Assembly: GCA_001915995.1 (NCBI GenBank)
Contig: MNRO01000008.1
Location: 1-64,000, forward strand
DNA length: 64,000 nucleotides
DNA from: Clostridium sp. 26_21
GTDB taxonomy: Bacteria > Bacillota > Clostridia > TANB77 > CAG-508
Direction: 5' to 3'
Within the stretch, counting starts at the first letter, position 1. Each line of letters begins with the position of its first letter. The notes under the pieces are model-generated. The model ran no database searches. It had not been told where the DNA came from and saw nothing but the letters and a program-made list of their open reading frames with translations. Positions 58,914 through 64,000 of this stretch are shown in pieces. The position numbers and the translations under genes are program-made.

Positions 58914-59177
58914 ATGGAAATCTTAAAAATTTCATCAAAATCTAATCCGAATTCAGTAGCAGGAGCTATAGCAGGATTAGTAAAAGAATCAAACAAAGCA
59001 GAAATGCAAGCAATCGGAGCAGGAGCTCTAAATCAAGCAGTAAAGGCAGTAGCGATAGCAAGAGGATTTGTAGCACCATCAGGAGTTGACTTAGTTTGCA
59101 TACCAGCTTTTGCTGAAGTAGAGGTTGAAGGGGAAGACAGAACAGGAATAAAACTGATTGTAGAATCAAGAAAATAA
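58914..59177 (+). CDS. spoVS: Stage V sporulation protein S
   Basis: 87 aa: MEILKISSKSNPNSVAGAIA then GLVKESNKAEMQAIGAGALNQ ending VDLVCIPAFAEVEVEGEDRTG with short tail. This Alba-like protein is almost invariant in spore formers and affects spore coat and septation; it may bind nucleic acid. AGGAGGCAAAAGAG precedes the ATG. Confidence 0.96.
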   Translation: MEILKISSKSNPNSVAGAIAGLVKESNKAEMQAIGAGALNQAVKAVAIARGFVAPSGVDLVCIPAFAEVEVEGEDRTGIKLIVESRK

Positions 59178-59189
59178 ATATAAATTAAA

Positions 59190-59226
59190 TGGGGGCTATA
59201 TTATTATATATGGTTCCTATTTTTAT
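59190..59226 (+). terminator. Intrinsic terminator after spoVS
   Basis: GGGGCTATAT / ATATGGTTCC, with several G-U pairs, and a following TATTTTTAT. Confidence 0.6.
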
Positions 59227-59249
59227 ATGTGGAAAATGAATTAAAATAC

Positions 59250-59278
59250 TTGAAAAAACGCACTTTATAATGTATTAT
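59250..59278 (+). promoter_or_regulatory. Promoter of the solute-binding protein gene
   Basis: TTGAAA and TATTAT with a 17-bp spacer. Confidence 0.65.
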
Positions 59279-59319
59279 AATTATACATAATAAAATTTAT
59301 AAAAAGGGATGATAAAAAA

Positions 59320-60900
59320 GTGAAAAGCAATTTTGCAAAATATATATTTATAATATTTATAATTGGAATTACTTTATTTGTAGCATATAAGTTAAATGAA
59401 GAAAAGAAAAATACAACAAACGATGAGCAAACAAATATCGTAAAAGAAGATGATATAGGCAAAGAAATAAAATTAGGAATTGCAGAATTTGATACAATAA
59501 ATCCATTATTAAGTAAAAATAAACAGGTTCAAGAAATTACAAAAATAATATATGAACCTATGCTACAATTAACAAGTGAATATAAATTAGAAAAATGTTT
59601 AGCAAAAGATTGGGCAAAAACAGCAGAAAATAAATATTTAGTAAAACTTGATGATACAATAAAATGGTCTGATGGAAATAGTTTATCAGCAGATGATGTT
59701 GTATTTACAATAGATCAATTAAAAAAAGTAGATTCAATATATTCAGAAAATGTAAAGAATATAACAGAAGTTAATAAAATAGATGATAATACAATAAGAA
59801 TAATATTAGACCATGAAATACCTTTTTTTGAATATAACTTGATATTTCCTATATTGAGCAGAAAAAATTATGAAGGACAGGATTTTGTTTATGGTTCAAG
59901 TAATAATGCTCCAATTGGAACTGGAAAGTATAAAATTATACTTAATAGTGGAGAAAATATAATATTAGAAAAAAATGAGAATTATAAGAGATCAGATTTG
60001 ACACTTGAAAAAATTACAATAATTAAATATTCCAATATTGGAGAAATGTATAATGCTTTTAAATTAGGGAAGATAGATGTAATAACTACCAATAATACAT
60101 TAATAGAAAATTATATAGGAACAATAGGATACAACAAATCTGAAATAAATGGAAGAAATTTTGATTTTTTAGCAATTAATACTCAAAATTCGATTTTAGC
60201 TAATAAAGAAGTAAGACAAGCAATCTCAAGAGCCATAAATAGAGAAAGTATAATATCACAAGTATATGGTGGAAAATATAGAACTCAAGACTATTTTTTA
60301 GATTATGGAAATTGGTTACAGGGAGAAAAAACTGACATGTCATATAATATTGATATTGCAAATGAAATATTAGTTAATAATGGTTGGGAGTATAAATATA
60401 ATAGATGGCAAAGATATATTAATTATACTACTCAAATAATAAATTTAAAACTTGTTGTTCAAGCATCAAATGATGCAAGAGTAGCAGTCGCAGATATGAT
60501 AAAAGAAAATTTAGAAGAATTAGGAATGAAGATAACAATTATAAAAGCAACAGATAATCAATATCAATCATATTTAGACAATAAAAATTATGATATGATA
60601 TTAACAGGTGTAACACTATCATTAAGTCCAAATTTAGAAACATTTTTTGGAAATGGAAATTTAGCAAATTTTTCAAATGAAGAATTAAATTCAATAATGA
60701 ATGAAGTAAAAAATATAACTAAAGAAGATTTATTAAAAGAAAAATATATAAGAATTAGACAAATATATAATGATGAAGTACCTTATATAGGATTATTTAG
60801 TAATTATTATGAAGTTGCAAGTAACTGGACTTTAAAAGGCAGTATACCAGCTAATTGGTATAATATATTTATTAATATAGATAATTGGTATAAAAATTAA
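59320..60900 (+). CDS. Membrane-anchored ABC-type peptide-binding protein (SBP_bac_5)
   Basis: 526 aa. The core resembles OppA/DppA: IIYEPMLQLTSEYKLEKCLAKDW (partial), IKWSDGNSLSADDVVFTID, VRQAISRAINRESI. It begins with one hydrophobic helix (about 7-25, YIFIIFIIGITLFVAYKL) and has no lipobox cysteine, so it is held by an uncleaved anchor rather than a lipid. No permease or ATPase genes are next to it. It may be an orphan that shares a transporter encoded elsewhere or serve as a peptide sensor. The start is GTG 59320 after AAGGGATG. Confidence 0.85.
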   Translation: MKSNFAKYIFIIFIIGITLFVAYKLNEEKKNTTNDEQTNIVKEDDIGKEIKLGIAEFDTINPLLSKNKQVQEITKIIYEPMLQLTSEYKLEKCLAKDWAKTAENKYLVKLDDTIKWSDGNSLSADDVVFTIDQLKKVDSIYSENVKNITEVNKIDDNTIRIILDHEIPFFEYNLIFPILSRKNYEGQDFVYGSSNNAPIGTGKYKIILNSGENIILEKNENYKRSDLTLEKITIIKYSNIGEMYNAFKLGKIDVITTNNTLIENYIGTIGYNKSEINGRNFDFLAINTQNSILANKEVRQAISRAINRESIISQVYGGKYRTQDYFLDYGNWLQGEKTDMSYNIDIANEILVNNGWEYKYNRWQRYINYTTQIINLKLVVQASNDARVAVADMIKENLEELGMKITIIKATDNQYQSYLDNKNYDMILTGVTLSLSPNLETFFGNGNLANFSNEELNSIMNEVKNITKEDLLKEKYIRIRQIYNDEVPYIGLFSNYYEVASNWTLKGSIPANWYNIFINIDNWYKN

Positions 60901-61112
60901 TTATAAAAGTTTGAAATATAAGTTTTGCATGAAATGACGAATGTGCATGAAGAAATTTTAGAAATTCTTTGCAATTTTATGGAAAAAGTTCACTTTAGTG
61001 GAAGGGTGCCATAAAATAAGTTAGAATTTCTTAAATTTCGTAATAAGCTGAGGAATGTTTCAATACTTATAATATGCAATTAAAAAATTATGAAAAAATT
61101 TCATAAAATTGC
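60901..61112 (+). other. Non-coding gap upstream of recA
   Basis: About 210 bases with no ribosome site and no convincing gene. A frame at 60934-61014 encodes 26 residues (MTNVHEEILEILCNFMEK, then VHFSGRVP) but has no Shine-Dalgarno. Short inverted repeats such as AAGAA/TTCTT occur. No known RNA family recognised and no terminator for the preceding gene found. Confidence 0.4.
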
Positions 61113-61140
61113 TTGACAAAAAAACAAAAAAAGATATAAT
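61113..61140 (+). promoter_or_regulatory. Promoter of recA
   Basis: TTGACA (61113-61118) and TATAAT (61135-61140) with a 16-bp spacer. Confidence 0.85.
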
Positions 61141-61148
61141 ATAGATAT

Positions 61149-61162
61149 CGAACAAAGGTTTA
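61149..61162 (+). promoter_or_regulatory. Possible LexA (SOS) box at recA
   Basis: CGAACAAAGGTTTA fits CGAACRNRYGTTYC except at two positions and lies 8 bp after the -10. It occupies the same place as the similar element at recN. Confidence 0.6.
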
Positions 61163-61208
61163 GAAAAAGAGACACAGAAAATAGTCTCAAGAAAGGAAAG
61201 ATACAAAC

Positions 61209-62273
61209 ATGGGAGAAAATGCAGAAAAAAGAAAAGCACTAGAAGTAGCAATGAGCCAAATAGAAAAACAATTTGGAAAAGGATCAGTAATGAAATTAGG
61301 AGAATATAAAGCAATGGAGGTAGAAGCAATACCAACAGGAGCTTTAAGTTTAGATATAGCATTAGGAATTGGAGGAGTACCAAGAGGAAGAATTATTGAA
61401 GTATTTGGACCAGAATCTTCAGGAAAAACAACATTAGCATTACATATTATAGCAGAAGCACAAAAAATGGGAGGAGAAGCAGCATTTATTGATGCAGAGC
61501 ATGCTTTAGACCCAGTATATGCAAGAAAATTAGGAGTAGATATAGATAATTTAATAGTATCACAACCAGATACAGGAGAGCAAGCCCTAGAAATAACAGA
61601 AGCATTAGTAAGAAGTGGTGCATTAGATGTAGTTGTAGTAGACTCTGTTGCAGCATTAGTACCAAAGGCTGAAATAGATGGTGAAATGGGAGATTCACAT
61701 ATGGGGCTTCAAGCAAGATTAATGTCACAAGCATTAAGAAAATTAGCTGGAGCAATAAATAAATCAAAAACAGTACTTATATTTATTAACCAATTAAGAG
61801 AAAAAATAGGAGTAATGTTTGGAAACCCAGAAACAACAACAGGTGGTAGAGCATTAAAATTCTATGCATCAGTAAGAATGGATATAAGAAAAACAGAAAT
61901 GATGAAACAAGATGGACAAGTTATAGGAAACAGAGTAAGAGTAAAAGTTATAAAAAACAAAGTAGCTCCACCATTCAGAGAAGCAGAATTTGATGTATTA
62001 TATGGAAAAGGAATATCAAAAGTTGGAAATATACTAGATATGGCAGTCAATTTAGACATTGTAGAAAAGAGTGGCGCATGGTTTAGTTATAATGGTCAAA
62101 GAATTAGTCAAGGTAGAGAAAATGCAAAAAGATATTTAGAAGAACATCCTGATATAATGGACGAAATAGAGAAAAAAGTTAGAGATAATTTTGCAAAAGC
62201 ATTTGAACAAAGTTTAGGAGAAGAACTTCCATCTGATGATGAAGAAGATACAGAACCAATAGATGAAGAGTAA
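61209..62273 (+). CDS. recA: Recombinase RecA
   Basis: 354 aa. It forms filaments on single-stranded DNA for strand exchange and LexA cleavage. Walker A is GPESSGKTT near residue 68. VVVVDSVAAL, LIFINQLREKIGVMFGNPETTTGG (L2 loop, partial) and the acidic tail SDDEEDTEPIDEE are typical. The Shine-Dalgarno is AGAAAGGAAAG. recX does not follow; recJ does. Confidence 0.98.
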   Translation: MGENAEKRKALEVAMSQIEKQFGKGSVMKLGEYKAMEVEAIPTGALSLDIALGIGGVPRGRIIEVFGPESSGKTTLALHIIAEAQKMGGEAAFIDAEHALDPVYARKLGVDIDNLIVSQPDTGEQALEITEALVRSGALDVVVVDSVAALVPKAEIDGEMGDSHMGLQARLMSQALRKLAGAINKSKTVLIFINQLREKIGVMFGNPETTTGGRALKFYASVRMDIRKTEMMKQDGQVIGNRVRVKVIKNKVAPPFREAEFDVLYGKGISKVGNILDMAVNLDIVEKSGAWFSYNGQRISQGRENAKRYLEEHPDIMDEIEKKVRDNFAKAFEQSLGEELPSDDEEDTEPIDEE

Positions 62274-62295
62274 TTTTTGAATTATAAAAATCCAG

Positions 62296-62326
62296 AAAAA
62301 TAGCAAGAATTTTCTTGCTATTTTTA
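62296..62326 (+). terminator. Intrinsic terminator after recA
   Basis: AAAAATAGCAAGAA / TTCTTGCTATTTTT, almost without loop. Confidence 0.9.
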
Positions 62327-62385
62327 TTATTATAGAATAAAATAAGGCTAGAATTTTTACTATAGAGAAAGGAACAAAATTTATA

Positions 62386-64000
62386 ATGATTAAGAAATGG
62401 GAAATATACCAAACTAATGAAGAGAAAGTTGAAGAATTACAAAAAAAATACAAATTAAATAAATTATTATCAACATTACTTACAAATAGAGGAATAATAG
62501 AAGAAGCAGAAATAACAAAATTTTTAAATCCAAAAAGAAGTGATTTTTATGATCCATTTGGAATGCCAGATATGGAAAAAGCTGTTGAAAGAATATTAAA
62601 AGCAATAAAAGATAAAGAACAAATAATAATATATGGTGATTATGATGTTGATGGAATTACAAGTGTAACAGTATTAAAAAGTTTTCTTGAAGAAAGAGGA
62701 ATACAAGTAAATGTTTATATTCCAAACAGATTAAATGAAGGATATGGATTAAATAAGACTGCAATGGAAGAAATAGCAAAACAAGGAAACAAATTAATGA
62801 TAACAGTAGATTGTGGAATAACAGCAGTAGAAGAAGTGGAATATGCAAAAAAATTTGGTATTGAAACAATTATAACAGATCATCATGAGCCTGCAGAAGA
62901 ATTACCAAAGGCAATAGCAGTAGTAGATGCAAAGAGAAAAGATAATAAATATGAATGCAGAAATTTAGCTGGTGTTGGAGTAGTATTTAAATTAATACAA
63001 GCATTAAGCATAAAATTAGGATTAGATCAAAAAGAATATTTAAAATATTTAGATATAGTTTGTGTTGGAACAATATCTGATATAGTACCATTAACAGATG
63101 AAAATAGAGTAATTGTAAAACTAGGATTAAAATTAGTAGAACAAACAAAAAATTTAGGATTAAAAGAAATATTGCAAAGTTGTGGTTATTCAAAAATAAA
63201 TTCAACAACAATATCATTTGGAGTAGCACCAAGAATTAATGCATGTGGAAGAATGGGACATCAAGAAGATGCGTTAAATTTATTATTATCAAAAGAAGAA
63301 AATGAAGTAAAAGAATTAACACAAAAAATTAATGAATACAATAAAACAAGACAAGAAATAGAGAAAAATATTTATAATGAAGCTATAGAACAAATAGAAA
63401 AAGAAGAAAATGATAATAAAAATACAATAGTAGTATTTGGAAAAGGATGGCATCATGGTGTTATAGGAATAGTTTCATCAAAAATAACAGAACTATATTT
63501 TAAGCCAAGTATTTTATTATGTGAAGAAGATGGAGAATGTAAAGGTTCTGGAAGAAGTATACCTGGATTTGATTTACACGAAGCATTAATGGAATGTAAT
63601 GACACAATAGATAAATTTGGTGGACATGCTATGGCAGTAGGAATAAATATAAATAAAGAAAAAATTGAGGAATTTAAAGAAAAATTTGAAAAAATAGCAA
63701 AAGAAAAAGAAATTGATAAAATAATTCCAATTTTAAATCTTGATGCAGAAATAAAACTTGATGATGTAAATAAAGAAATGGTAGACAGTCTAAAAGAACT
63801 TGAACCTTTTGGAGAAGCTAATAAAATGCCAATATTTGCATTTAAAAACTTAAAAATAGATTCAATAAGATCTCTATCAGAGGGAAAACATTTAAGATTA
63901 TCTGTAAAAGATAATAAAAATATAATTAATGCAATAGGTTTTAATATGGGGGCACTAGCAGATATTTATCGAATTGGTGATAGAGTTGATATTGCAGGAA
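62386..64000 (+). CDS. recJ: Single-stranded-DNA exonuclease RecJ (partial, runs off the window)
   Basis: At least 538 aa from ATG 62386 after GAAAGGAACAAAATTTATA, open to the last base. The DHH-family motifs appear in order: YGDYDVDGITSV near residue 85, TVDCGI, TDHHEPAEELP (the DHH motif) and a later ASSKITELYF / GFDLHEALMECNDTIDKFGGHA (DHHA1, partial). RecJ degrades single-stranded DNA 5'-3' in recombination and mismatch repair. Together with recA upstream it forms a repair pair. The C-terminus lies beyond the window. Confidence 0.95.
   Translation, partial: MIKKWEIYQTNEEKVEELQKKYKLNKLLSTLLTNRGIIEEAEITKFLNPKRSDFYDPFGMPDMEKAVERILKAIKDKEQIIIYGDYDVDGITSVTVLKSFLEERGIQVNVYIPNRLNEGYGLNKTAMEEIAKQGNKLMITVDCGITAVEEVEYAKKFGIETIITDHHEPAEELPKAIAVVDAKRKDNKYECRNLAGVGVVFKLIQALSIKLGLDQKEYLKYLDIVCVGTISDIVPLTDENRVIVKLGLKLVEQTKNLGLKEILQSCGYSKINSTTISFGVAPRINACGRMGHQEDALNLLLSKEENEVKELTQKINEYNKTRQEIEKNIYNEAIEQIEKEENDNKNTIVVFGKGWHHGVIGIVSSKITELYFKPSILLCEEDGECKGSGRSIPGFDLHEALMECNDTIDKFGGHAMAVGININKEKIEEFKEKFEKIAKEKEIDKIIPILNLDAEIKLDDVNKEMVDSLKELEPFGEANKMPIFAFKNLKIDSIRSLSEGKHLRLSVKDNKNIINAIGFNMGALADIYRIGDRVDIAG

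Noticed and set aside
1..64000. CRISPR arrays, tRNA or rRNA genes
   Set aside because: Reading through the gaps I saw no regular repeat-spacer pattern, no GGTTCRANTCC-like T-arm and no rRNA-like GC-rich block; a computed scan could still find a divergent tRNA.

Overview
The window is very AT-rich DNA: ordinary lines hand-count near 20-30% GC. Coding density is high and sigma-A-type promoters (TTGACA/TATAAT-like hexamers 17 bp apart) are frequent. Gene content points to a low-GC, spore-forming Bacillota of the Clostridia type: dpaA, spoVS, cwlD and ymdB, an LPXTG surface protein, a Clostridia-style long L17, a SAM-I riboswitch on metK, an L21 leader, RecD2 and CarD. No rRNA, tRNA, CRISPR array, transposase or phage module was seen. 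Species cannot be fixed from the sequence; an uncultured gut clostridium is an inference.

Layout. 0.2-4.6 kb: comFC, a KAP-type P-loop NTPase, an exported protein, dUTPase, CarD. 4.7-10.8 kb: a fructose-to-lactate block (fruK, fruA, ptsH, ptsI, ldh). 10.9-15.1 kb: a membrane Ig-like protein, a REC-GGDEF protein, a minus-strand thymidylate-kinase-like gene of clearly foreign base composition, a PHP phosphoesterase, and MscL with a zinc ribbon. 15.1-20.5 kb: a six-gene envelope glycosylation cassette resembling the Arn lipid-A system (GT2, GT39-like, WecE-type aminotransferase, ATP-grasp ligase, two SMR-like flippase halves). 20.5-32.6 kb: frameshifted cwlD, rplU-rpmA, polA, pth, rng, rimO, a frameshifted TPR gene, dpaA, uppP. 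32.7-38.8 kb: rhodanese, a degenerate SecD/SecF-like pair, smpB, ROK kinase, mtaB. 39.3-44.8 kb: ribosomal operon adk-map-infA-rpmJ-rpsM-rpsK-rpsD-rpoA-rplQ with hairpin-rich gaps. 45-64 kb: metK, LPXTG protein, recD2, recN, rpsO-pnp, asd-dapA, ymdB, spoVS, a solute-binding protein, recA, recJ (runs off the end).

Strongest observations. (i) Three genes (uppP, the secF-like gene, pnp) have a stem-loop between a strong Shine-Dalgarno and the start codon; removing the loop leaves exactly 13 nt in all three. (ii) Several reading frames are broken by tiny insertions, including a 4-bp TTAT duplication in essential rpoA and a single extra C before GGA in both cwlD and a TPR gene. (iii) The GC-rich kinase gene carries its own consensus promoter, leader palindrome and terminator, like a phage moron. 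(iv) An Arn-like amino-sugar cassette sits in a Gram-positive. (v) L27 lacks the cleavable N-terminal extension and the Prp protease gene is absent from its usual place. (vi) The r-protein operon and rpsO-pnp gaps hold strong RNA structures that match no family I could name.
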